Positions 8,066 through 15,313 of a stretch of 37,287 bases of DNA are shown here, piece by piece. Source of the DNA: Coriobacteriia bacterium (GTDB lineage Bacteria; Actinomycetota; Coriobacteriia; Anaerosomatales; PALSA-660); NCBI GenBank assembly GCA_025361885.1, contig JANYJF010000067.1, positions 1 through 37,287 on the forward strand, given 5' to 3'. The notes under the pieces are model-generated. The model was given only the letters and a program-made list of their open reading frames with translations, was not told the DNA's origin and did no database searches. Positions within the stretch are counted from its first letter, which is position 1. Every line of letters begins with the position of its first letter. A program made the position numbers and the translations under genes.

Positions 8066-8887
8066 ATGGAAGAACGCCCGGACATGTCACCGACGATGGA
8101 GCAGACGCGGAGTTGGCTCGCTGCGGTCCCGCAGCGCCGCAGCCGCCGTACCTTCGACGGCGTCGCCGTGACGGAGGCCGACCTCGACACACTGGACGCG
8201 CTGTGCCGCTCGTTCCGCCCCTATGGCGACGCACGTGTGGTCCTGGTCCGCGAGGCTCCCGAGGCGCTGTTCAGGGGCATTCTGGGCAGTTATGGCAAGG
8301 TCGTGGGCGCTCCCTCCGCTCTGGTCTTCCTGGGAACCCCCGCCGAGGACGGGAGCGACCAGCACGTCGGATTCACCGGCGAAGCGGTGGTGCTAGAGGC
8401 CACTGCGCTCGGGCTCGACACGTGCTGGATCGGCGGCTCGCTGGACCGCAAGCTCTCCGCTCAGGTCGCGCGTCTCATGCCCGGTGAGCGGGTCTTCGCC
8501 ATCTCGCCCCTCGGTCACGCGAAGGGAGAAGCTCCGTTCAGCGAGCGGCTCCTGTTCGGATGGGGCAAGCCCAAGAAGCGCCGCGCCATCGAGGAGCTCG
8601 CCCCCGGCTCGGCGGGCTGGCCGACGTGGGCCGCCGCGGGCCTCGAAGCCGTTCGGGTCGCCCCCTCCGCGATGAACCGCCAGCCGTGGCGATTCCGCAT
8701 GGAGGACGGCGGACTGGTCGTGTCAAGCCAGGGTGTTGACACGCCGGGCGTGACCTTGGCGCTGGACTGCGGTATCGCGATGTTGCACTTCGAGCTGGCC
8801 GCCCGCGCGGTAGGTGGCGCGGGTGTCTGGGTCGACGCGGACGCTGGATCGCGCGACATAGCCCGCTGGCTTCCCGAGGGCCCATAG
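8066..8887 (+). CDS. Nitroreductase-family protein (TM1586-like)
   Basis: 273 residues. RRSRRTFDG near the N-terminus is the FMN-phosphate contact typical of nitroreductases. The first half contains GEAVVLEATALGLDTCWIGG and the second half contains APSAMNRQPWRF, the second flavin-contact motif. Having both halves in one chain matches the TM1586-type fold, where one polypeptide imitates the usual dimer. An FMN-dependent NAD(P)H oxidoreductase is the likely activity; substrate unknown. ATG 8066 is the first start in frame and ATG 8084 is an alternative. The final codons and stop overlap a GGGCCC-ATA-GGGCCC hairpin (8878-8892) that might end transcription. Confidence 0.8.
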   Translation: MEERPDMSPTMEQTRSWLAAVPQRRSRRTFDGVAVTEADLDTLDALCRSFRPYGDARVVLVREAPEALFRGILGSYGKVVGAPSALVFLGTPAEDGSDQHVGFTGEAVVLEATALGLDTCWIGGSLDRKLSAQVARLMPGERVFAISPLGHAKGEAPFSERLLFGWGKPKKRRAIEELAPGSAGWPTWAAAGLEAVRVAPSAMNRQPWRFRMEDGGLVVSSQGVDTPGVTLALDCGIAMLHFELAARAVGGAGVWVDADAGSRDIARWLPEGP

Positions 8888-8954
8888 GGCCCGGGAAGCG
8901 AACCTTCTCCGGCTCCCGAGCCCGGTTCGAGGGCGCCGCTTTGTCCGGCTCGGG

Positions 8955-8963
8955 TGTTAGCAT
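8955..8963 (+). promoter_or_regulatory. Extended -10 of a likely leaderless gene
   Basis: TGT-TAGCAT fits TGN-TANNNT and ends 6 nt before GTG 8970, the spacing for transcription starting at the start codon. Confidence 0.45.
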
Positions 8964-8969
8964 GGACGA

Positions 8970-9287
8970 GTGCGCGGGTTGCGCGCCGAGGATCCCATGC
9001 CGACAGGGGCGAACATGGCGGACGAGACGAGCGGTCCCGCAGGGTCCGATCCATCTGAAGAAGCGGACGGACCCGAGTTCGACAAGCCCGCGCCGCTATC
9101 GACCTTCGCGCGGGTCGCATGGATCGCCGGGTCCGCGATGGTGGTATTCGTGGCATTCTTCTTCTTGGCCCACATGGCGTTCCCCCGCATCAACCCCGCG
9201 CAGGTCGCCCCCTCGGGACACTATCCCGGCACCTGCGCCATCTGCCATACCGTGACAGCGGACGTGCCGGTCCGCGCGAGGAAGTAG
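8970..9287 (+). CDS. Small membrane-anchored protein with a single CxxCH haem motif
   Basis: 105 residues from GTG 8970; ATG 8997 or ATG 9015 are alternatives, giving 96 or 90. A polar acidic N-terminus is followed by one transmembrane helix (about residues 46-70, VAWIAGSAMVVFVAFFFLAHMAF). A short extracytoplasmic tail contains CAICH (codons 9234-9248), the covalent haem c attachment motif, preceded by HYPGT. Only about ten residues follow the motif. A single-haem cytochrome c this small would be a membrane-tethered electron carrier or a fragment-like haem module, and the distal axial ligand is not obvious (His in AHMAF or SGHYP are candidates). The hemolysin III gene begins 9 bp downstream. 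No family assignment. Confidence 0.75.
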   Translation: MRGLRAEDPMPTGANMADETSGPAGSDPSEEADGPEFDKPAPLSTFARVAWIAGSAMVVFVAFFFLAHMAFPRINPAQVAPSGHYPGTCAICHTVTADVPVRARK

Positions 9288-9296
9288 GAGAGCCGG

Positions 9297-10028
9297 ATGT
9301 CGGACGAAGACGGTCGCGGAAGCGATCTTGAACGAGACGAGTCCAAAGGGATCCGCGAGCCGATGGCCATCTCGCCCGAGAAGGGCCGCCCCTACACTGT
9401 GGGCGAGGAGATCGCCAACAGCATCACGCACGGGGTGGGGATGGCGTTCAGCATCGTCGCGCTCACCATGATGGTGGTCTGGTCAGCACGCAACGGTGAC
9501 GGCTGGAGCATGGCGGGGGCACTCGTCTTCGGCATCTCGCTGGTGCTTCTGTATACGGGATCGACGCTCTACCACGCGATCCCGTTCCCCCGCGCGAGGC
9601 ACGTCTTCAAGATCATCGACCACAGCGCCATCTACCTGCTGATCGCCGGCACCTACACGCCCTTCACCTTCGTGACGCTTCGCGACCATGGTGGCTGGTG
9701 GATGTTCGCCATCGTATGGACGCTGGCGGCCGTCGGGATGTCGTTGGAGGCGTTCTGGGTCTACCGGCCCCGATGGGTGTCGGCCGTGGTGTACCTGGGG
9801 ATGGGTTGGCTCGTTGTGACGATGTGGGGGCCGCTGTGGGCGAACCTCCCGCACAACGGGATGTGGTTGCTGGTTGCTGGCGGCCTGGCCTACACACTCG
9901 GCACCGTGTTCTACGTGCTCAAGCGCGTTCCGTACATGCACATGGTGTGGCACCTGTTCGTTCTCGCCGGCAGCGTGTGCCACTTCCTCGCGGTGCTGCT
10001 CTACGTGATCCCCGGTGCCGCGCGCTAA
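9297..10028 (+). CDS. Hemolysin III / PAQR family membrane protein
   Basis: 243 residues with seven hydrophobic segments after a polar N-terminus. PAQR/hemolysin III signatures are present: EEIANSITHGVG, LYTGSTLYHA, IDHSAIYLLIAGTYTPF and the C-terminal HLFVLAGSVCHF. These place the conserved Ser, Asp and three His of the putative metal site at the membrane face. Known eukaryotic relatives are receptors with ceramidase activity; bacterial members have unclear roles despite the name. ATG 9297 follows TAGGAGAG. It lies 9 bp after the CxxCH gene, so the two probably share a transcript. The gene ends convergently with the two-TM gene on the other strand. Confidence 0.9.
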   Translation: MSDEDGRGSDLERDESKGIREPMAISPEKGRPYTVGEEIANSITHGVGMAFSIVALTMMVVWSARNGDGWSMAGALVFGISLVLLYTGSTLYHAIPFPRARHVFKIIDHSAIYLLIAGTYTPFTFVTLRDHGGWWMFAIVWTLAAVGMSLEAFWVYRPRWVSAVVYLGMGWLVVTMWGPLWANLPHNGMWLLVAGGLAYTLGTVFYVLKRVPYMHMVWHLFVLAGSVCHFLAVLLYVIPGAAR

Positions 10029-10076
10029 GCCTCGAGGGACCTGCTGCTGACTGCGGCGTGACGGCGACCGGCTTCG

Positions 10077-10817
10077 CTACTCGATGCTGATGCTCGCCTT
10101 GGCGTCGAAGGGGTTGGTGCGCACCGCGAAGGAGTATAGGTACGGGTACTGCGCCTTGAGGTGCTTGAGGTAGCCGAGCCACTCCGACAGCAGCCGTTCG
10201 TAGGCGCGCATCGCGTCGATCTCCACGTGCTCGCGGTCCGCCGCCCCCAGGTCGGTCAGGTCCCGACGAGCGTCCAGCTCCTCGGTGAGGTGGAACACGG
10301 CCCACAGCGCCTCGGTGAATTGCTCGTGCTCCAGCAGGTTCTGGTTCTCCAGCAGTCGCAACAGGAACGGTCGGTGCGATACCAGGCACGCCTTGAGCGC
10401 GTCGACGTCGCCATGCTCGAACTTGAGCACGTGGTCGTGCTCGGCGATCTCGCCACGTGCCATCGCGAAGTCCTTCGGGGTCCACGATCCGTTGAACCGC
10501 AAGTGCTCCCCGGTCTCTTCGATATCGGTATCGAACACGGCCAGCTTCTGGAGCAGGTCGGTGCCGACCTCTGAGAAGAACGCGCCGATGACCATGTTGA
10601 GTTTGTTGAGGAGTGCGGCCTTCTCGCGAACGGCAAGCACGCGGTTCAGTACGAGGCTGACGATCAGGACATTGATGGGGATGAACGCGAGGTCAAGCAA
10701 CGTGTAGAACTCGATGTCGCCCAACCGTCCGAACGAGCGGAACAACACCGTGTACAGCACCGCTGAGACGCCCAGCATGCCGACGGCCAACCAGGCGAGT
10801 CCCTTGTCCAGCTTCAC
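10077..10817 (-). CDS. Two-TM membrane protein with cytoplasmic helical domain, unknown
   Basis: 246 residues from a GTG start. Two transmembrane helices lie near the N-terminus (about 9-28, LAWLAVGMLGVSAVLYTVLF, and 38-62, LLDLAFIPINVLIVSLVLNRVL). The remaining ~180 residues are soluble and mostly helical, with motifs RFNGSWTPKDF, LVSHRPFLLRLLENQNLLEHE and a Tyr-rich end (QYPYLYSFAVRTNPF). The helix pair and the conserved-looking soluble half suggest a membrane-anchored cytoplasmic domain. It starts 29 bp after the molybdopterin protein gene on the same strand, so it is probably the second gene of that operon. It is not the YedZ haem partner known from MsrPQ. No function assigned. Confidence 0.7.
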   Translation of the reverse strand: MKLDKGLAWLAVGMLGVSAVLYTVLFRSFGRLGDIEFYTLLDLAFIPINVLIVSLVLNRVLAVREKAALLNKLNMVIGAFFSEVGTDLLQKLAVFDTDIEETGEHLRFNGSWTPKDFAMARGEIAEHDHVLKFEHGDVDALKACLVSHRPFLLRLLENQNLLEHEQFTEALWAVFHLTEELDARRDLTDLGAADREHVEIDAMRAYERLLSEWLGYLKHLKAQYPYLYSFAVRTNPFDAKASISIE

Positions 10818-10846
10818 GCTCAGCCCTGCCCTTCCCGTGGCGTCAC

Positions 10847-11536
10847 CTATGGCCCTATCGACGGCTTGTCCCTGTCGCCGGCCGCGCTGTATCCGCGCTG
10901 CTCCCAGTATCCCTTGTAGTTCGTGTCGGTCGAGGCCTCGATACGGTCGATCCACTTGCACCACTTGTAGCCCCACTTGTCCTCGGCCACGAGCATGAAC
11001 GGGAAGCCCCGGATCGCTGGGATCTCGATGCCGTTCATCCTGTACGCCATGAGGATGTCCTTGGACCTGATGTAGTCGAGGGGAACCGACGTCGTATAGC
11101 CGTCCACCGCGTGGAACACAACCGTCTTGGCGTTCCGGCGGATCCCTGCGCGGTCGAGCAGGTCGGCGACCTTGATCCCCTCCCACAGCAGGTTGACGCT
11201 CCAGCCTTCGACGCAGTCGAGCTTCACGACCTTGGAATACGACGGCCGAATGGCCAGCACGTCTCCGTACGTGTACACCGTCGGCGAGGCGACCTCACCG
11301 GATATCTTGAGGCGGTACGTGGCGCGGTCGACCCGCTGAGGCCCCTTGATCGAGTTCTCGAAGAAGTCGTCGACGGAGTTCAGCTTCGCGCCCTTGTACT
11401 CGCGCACCTCGACCGGAGCCAGCGGCTTGGGCCCCGAGACGGCCGGCGACGAGGGCCGCGCCGTCGGCGCGCACGCACAGCACGCCATCGCGAGCGATCC
11501 CATCGCCAGCCATCGCGCGAGAGCTGGCACACTCAT
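10847..11536 (-). CDS. Sulfite-oxidase-fold molybdopterin oxidoreductase, probably exported
   Basis: 229 residues. A hydrophobic N-terminal signal (LARWLAMGSLAMACCACAP) ends in a Cys-rich stretch that may be a lipobox. The rest is one Oxidored_molyb domain. VVKLDCVEGWS carries the Cys that ligates molybdenum, followed by KVADLLDRAGI, GYTTSVPLDYI and MNGIEIPAIRGFPFMLVAEDKWGYKWCKWI, all typical of the YedY/sulfite oxidase superfamily. ATG 11536 has an AGGAGGGGG ribosome-binding site. No twin-arginine motif is present from this start, which is unexpected because molybdopterin enzymes are normally folded before export by Tat. Substrate could be a sulfoxide or other small oxo-acceptor. The two-TM protein downstream may anchor or serve it. 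Confidence 0.85.
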   Translation of the reverse strand: MSVPALARWLAMGSLAMACCACAPTARPSSPAVSGPKPLAPVEVREYKGAKLNSVDDFFENSIKGPQRVDRATYRLKISGEVASPTVYTYGDVLAIRPSYSKVVKLDCVEGWSVNLLWEGIKVADLLDRAGIRRNAKTVVFHAVDGYTTSVPLDYIRSKDILMAYRMNGIEIPAIRGFPFMLVAEDKWGYKWCKWIDRIEASTDTNYKGYWEQRGYSAAGDRDKPSIGP

Positions 11537-11728
11537 GTGACACCCCCTCCTTTCCGATGATGAATACATGCCCCAACCGTGCTGCCGCTTGTCGTAAGGG
11601 GCCGCACGTCGTTGGACGCTTGGCGTCATCCTGTCAGCGTGTGTGCCGCAACCCGTCCTTGGGCGACGTACCACGGGATCGGCCACAACCCGTCGAGTAC
11701 TGGGAATGATGAAGCATGATGCGAGGCG

Positions 11729-11741
11729 CCGGGTGACCCGG
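11729..11741. promoter_or_regulatory. Perfect palindrome upstream of the histidine kinase
   Basis: CCGGGT-G-ACCCGG is a 13-bp palindrome ending 21 bp before the kinase ATG in a 226-bp divergent gap. Two direct repeats CAACCCGTC (11649-11657 and 11686-11694) lie upstream. An operator or transcript hairpin is possible. Confidence 0.35.
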
Positions 11742-11762
11742 TAGCGGCGTCGGGGGAGCCAC

Positions 11763-12959
11763 ATGGAAAAGGACATCGACATCCTGCTGGTCGGCGCCGG
11801 TCCTAAGGCCGTGGACGCCATCGACTCCGAGCTCCGGCGGGCCCACGTGCGGTTCACGGCGCGCCGCGCAAGCTCCGAGCGGGAGTTCCTCGAGTCGTGC
11901 CGCACATCGCGACCGGACCTGGTCCTGGCCGTCGACTCTGAAGCCACCTTCGACGCGATCGCCATGCTAGCCGCAGCGCGGGAGGTGTGTCCCGGAACGC
12001 CTTTGATAGTCGTCGCGCCGCCCTCAGGCGAGTACATCGCCATCGAGACGTTGCGGTCCGGGGCGGTCGACTACATCCTCACCGACCACCTCTCCAGACT
12101 CGGACCGTCTGTCGAGCGCGCCATGAAGGAAGCCGCCGCAGCGCGCGCCAAGGAGACCGCCGACCGGGCGCTCGAGTCATACCGCCTCGACTTGGAGCGC
12201 ATGGTCCAGGAGAGGACCGACGAGCTGATGGAGGCGAACCGCGGGCTCCAGGTCGAGACCGAGAGCCGGATACGCTTTCTGGCGTCGATGAGCCACGAGC
12301 TCCGTGTTCCGCTCAACTCGATCATCGGGTTCTCCGGGGTCTTGCTGCGGGAGCTGGCTGGCCCGCTCAACGAGGAACAGGTGAGGCAGCTAAGCATGGT
12401 CTACGCGTCCGGACGCCAGCTCATCGGAGTCGTCGACGACGTCTTGGACATCTCGAGCATCGAGGCTGGCAGGGCCGAAGTCGTCAACGACACGGTGGAT
12501 GCCGTGGAGGTCGTGCGCGCGGTCTGCGATGAAGTCGCCCCACTGACCGGGGACAAGGGACTGGACTTCGCCCTCAACACGCCCTCGGGCCCCATGTGGA
12601 TGGTGACCGACCGTTCGCGCATGGCGAAGATCCTGCGGGCCCTGCTCGACAACGCACTGAAGTTCACGGAGTGCGGCGGCGTGAGCGTGACCTTGGACGC
12701 GCCTGACCCCGCCTATATCAGGCTAGTCGTCGCAGACACAGGCGTGGGCATCACGCCCGAGCAGCTTCCTCACGTCTTCGACGAGTTTCGTCAGGTACGG
12801 AAACCGGACGGGACAAGGCCTCCCGGAGCCGGTCTCGGTCTTTCGATATGCCGCAAGATCGCGATGCTGCTCGGCGGCGAGGTGACCGCCGCCTCATCGC
12901 CCGATGGGTCTTCGTTCCAAGTGCTCCTGCCGGTCACTCCGCCCGAGGAGGTGGCCTGA
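11763..12959 (+). CDS. Sensor histidine kinase with N-terminal pseudo-receiver
   Basis: 398 residues, no membrane segments. Residues 1-115 have the receiver fold pattern but not its chemistry: the acidic pair is replaced (ILLVGAGP), the phospho-acceptor position is V57 (PDLVLAVD) and the conserved Lys is missing (VDYILTDHL). A coiled coil (about 118-170, with LERMVQERTDELMEANRGL) leads to HisKA with H178 in SMSHELRVPLNSI. HATPase_c follows with LLDNALKFT (N box), DTGVGI (G1), FDEFRQV (F box) and GAGLGLS (G2), so the kinase part looks intact. A soluble kinase with a degenerate receiver probably takes its signal through protein contact. ATG 11763 has GGGGGAG upstream. The response regulator gene begins one base after the stop. 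Confidence 0.9.
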   Translation: MEKDIDILLVGAGPKAVDAIDSELRRAHVRFTARRASSEREFLESCRTSRPDLVLAVDSEATFDAIAMLAAAREVCPGTPLIVVAPPSGEYIAIETLRSGAVDYILTDHLSRLGPSVERAMKEAAAARAKETADRALESYRLDLERMVQERTDELMEANRGLQVETESRIRFLASMSHELRVPLNSIIGFSGVLLRELAGPLNEEQVRQLSMVYASGRQLIGVVDDVLDISSIEAGRAEVVNDTVDAVEVVRAVCDEVAPLTGDKGLDFALNTPSGPMWMVTDRSRMAKILRALLDNALKFTECGGVSVTLDAPDPAYIRLVVADTGVGITPEQLPHVFDEFRQVRKPDGTRPPGAGLGLSICRKIAMLLGGEVTAASSPDGSSFQVLLPVTPPEEVA

Positions 12960-12960
12960 G

Positions 12961-15270
12961 TTGCGCGTACTGGTCGTCGATGACGAGGAGGCGTCCCGCT
13001 ACCTGCTGGAGTCGCTGCTGGGAGCGCACGGCATCGAGGTGGAGTCCGCCGCGGACGGGGAGATCGCGCTCGCCATGGTGCAGGCGCGCAAGCCCGACGC
13101 CATCGTCACCGACATCCTGATGCCGAACATGGACGGCTACCAGTTGTGCGTCCGGCTCAAGAGCGATCCCGCGCTCAGCCAAGTCCCGATCATGGTGTAC
13201 ACGTCGTCGTTCGGGGACGAGGAGGACAAGAGCTTCGCGCTGAGCCTGGGCGTCGACATGTTCCTGATCAAGCCGCAGGAGCCCGACCTGTTGTTGACAG
13301 AGATACTGCGTCTCCTCGGCGCCACGGGCGCCCGCCCTCTGCCAAGGGTCGGAGCTGCGGCGGATCTGGAGCGGCAGCCGAGAGTGCTTCAGGAGTACGG
13401 CGAGCGCATTTCGCACAAGCTCTACCAGAAGTTGCTCGAGCTCGAGAAGGCGAACGCCGACCTGAACGCGACCATGCGTCTTCTGAACGCCGAAGTCCGC
13501 GAGAAGAGCCGTCTGGTCGACGAACTGTCGCGCGCGATCGCCAAGGAACGGGTGGCCGAGGACGCGCTCGCTGTCAGCCAGGAGCGCTTCGCGGCCGCCA
13601 TCCGCGGCGCGAACGACGGCATATGGGACTGGGACCTGATGAACGACGCCTTCTTCGCCTCTCCGCGATTCCGCGCTCTGCTCGGCATGGCCGACGACGC
13701 GGAGTGCACTTCGGTCGACCAGTGGCTCGCCCGGATCGCGCCGAGCGACGTGGACCGTGTGAGGTTCGAGCTGGACCTCCATGTTCGCGGGCTCACGCCG
13801 CAGTTCGAGAGCGAGTACCAGGTGCTCGATCCGGACGGCTACCCTCGCTGGATGGACAGCCGCGGACAGGCGCTGCGTCGTGACGACGGCACACCGTACC
13901 GGATGGCGGGCTCGCTCACGGACATCACGGAGCGCAAGCGCCAAGAGGAGCAATTGCTCCGCAACGCCTTCTACGACGACCTCACGGGACTGCCGAACCG
14001 CGCGCTGTTCATGGATCGCGCGTCGTTCCTTCTTTCACGCGTCCAGCGAGCATCGGACCACGCCTTCGGCATGCTCGTCCTAGACGTCGACCGCTTCAAG
14101 AATGTCAACGACAGCCTCGGCCACGCCGCGGGCGACCAGCTTCTCATCCAAGTCAGCGAGCGCATGGGCGCGGTCTTGCGCACCGGTCACACGCTCGCGC
14201 GCTTGGGCGGCGACGAGTTCGGCGTGCTGATGGACGACCTGAACGACACGCCAGAGGCCGCGGAGATGGCCGCCCGCATGCTCGAGTCCCTGTCCGAGCC
14301 CTTCGATCTCGACGGACACGAGGTCTTCACCAGCGCGAGCATCGGCATCGCCAGAAGCCTGCCGACGCACGCGAACGCCGAGGAGGAGCTCTTCCGCGAC
14401 GCCGACACCGCCAGGTATCGCGCCAAGCAAGCCGGACGGGGTCGCTTCGAGGTGTTCGACCCGGTGATGCACGAGACCGCGGTCTCGATCCTGAGAGTGG
14501 AGGCCGAGCTTCGCCGCGCTCTCGAGAGGGACGAGCTCGAGCCGTACTTCCAGCCGGTGGTCGAGCTCAGGAGCGGCCGCGTGGTCGGTTGCGAGGCACT
14601 GGTCCGCTGGAACCACCCTGAACGCGGAGTCGTCGGGCCGTACGAGTTCGTGTCCATAGCCGAGGAGACCGGGCTGATCGTGCGGGTGGGCGAGGTCGTG
14701 CTGCGTGAGGCCTGCAGGCGTGTTCGCGAGTGGGCCGACGCGGGCCTGTCGCCCATAACCGTCGCCGTCAACATCTCCGTCAACCAGATGCTGGAGGAAG
14801 GGTTGGTCGAGACCGTGAGCGCCGTGCTCGCGGAGACGGGCATCCTGCCCTCCAGCCTGGAGCTCGAGGTCACGGAGTCCGTGGTCATGAAGGATCCGGG
14901 CGCCGTCGGTCGCAAGCTCGAGGCGATCAACGACCTGGGCGTGAGCCTGTCGATCGACGACTTCGGGACCGGGTACTCGTCGCTCGGCTATCTGAAGCGC
15001 TTCCCCTTCAGCGCGCTCAAGATCGACCGGTCGTTCGTGATGGATCTCCCGGGCGACGTGGACGACGGCATGATCGTCGAAGCGGTGATCGGGCTCGCGC
15101 ACGGCCTCAAGATGTCGGTCATCGCGGAGGGTGTGGAGACCGAGGCGCAGCGGGAGTTCCTGGTCGACCGCGGCGCCGAGCGCATGCAGGGGTTCCTTGT
15201 CAGCCCTCCGGTGCCCGCGGATGAGTTCCGACGGATCCTCGAGCGCGGGGTCGTGCTCCCGCCGCTGTGA
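12961..15270 (+). CDS. Response regulator with PAS, GGDEF and EAL domains (cyclic-di-GMP turnover)
   Basis: 769 residues from TTG 12961, chosen because GAGGAGG precedes it and the receiver starts immediately. Receiver domain 1-118 has D7-D8, phospho-acceptor D51 (TDILMPNMDG) and a conserved Lys in FLIKP. A coiled coil (about 155-205) leads to a PAS/PAC unit (about 208-335, GANDGIWDWDL through DITERKRQEEQ). GGDEF: DDLTGLPNR, then RLGGDEFGVL with the motif at 416-420. EAL: YFQPVVEL, CEALVRW (E545-A546-L547), DDFGTGYSSL and EGVET. Both catalytic motifs are complete, so it may synthesise and degrade cyclic-di-GMP, with direction set by phosphorylation from the upstream kinase and by the PAS ligand. 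The one-base gap makes it that kinase's natural partner. Confidence 0.93.
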   Translation: MRVLVVDDEEASRYLLESLLGAHGIEVESAADGEIALAMVQARKPDAIVTDILMPNMDGYQLCVRLKSDPALSQVPIMVYTSSFGDEEDKSFALSLGVDMFLIKPQEPDLLLTEILRLLGATGARPLPRVGAAADLERQPRVLQEYGERISHKLYQKLLELEKANADLNATMRLLNAEVREKSRLVDELSRAIAKERVAEDALAVSQERFAAAIRGANDGIWDWDLMNDAFFASPRFRALLGMADDAECTSVDQWLARIAPSDVDRVRFELDLHVRGLTPQFESEYQVLDPDGYPRWMDSRGQALRRDDGTPYRMAGSLTDITERKRQEEQLLRNAFYDDLTGLPNRALFMDRASFLLSRVQRASDHAFGMLVLDVDRFKNVNDSLGHAAGDQLLIQVSERMGAVLRTGHTLARLGGDEFGVLMDDLNDTPEAAEMAARMLESLSEPFDLDGHEVFTSASIGIARSLPTHANAEEELFRDADTARYRAKQAGRGRFEVFDPVMHETAVSILRVEAELRRALERDELEPYFQPVVELRSGRVVGCEALVRWNHPERGVVGPYEFVSIAEETGLIVRVGEVVLREACRRVREWADAGLSPITVAVNISVNQMLEEGLVETVSAVLAETGILPSSLELEVTESVVMKDPGAVGRKLEAINDLGVSLSIDDFGTGYSSLGYLKRFPFSALKIDRSFVMDLPGDVDDGMIVEAVIGLAHGLKMSVIAEGVETEAQREFLVDRGAERMQGFLVSPPVPADEFRRILERGVVLPPL

Positions 15271-15313
15271 GGGCACGAGGGCCTGACGAGGTTCCCCGTT
15301 CGCGCGCGTTCGT

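Noticed and set aside
8878-8892. GGGCCC-ATA-GGGCCC hairpin as terminator of the nitroreductase gene
   Set aside because: It overlaps the stop codon, has no T-run and is short; noted in the gene entry but not called as a terminator.
8921-8940. GGTTCGAGGG resembling a tRNA T-arm
   Set aside because: No acceptor, D or anticodon arms can be drawn around it.
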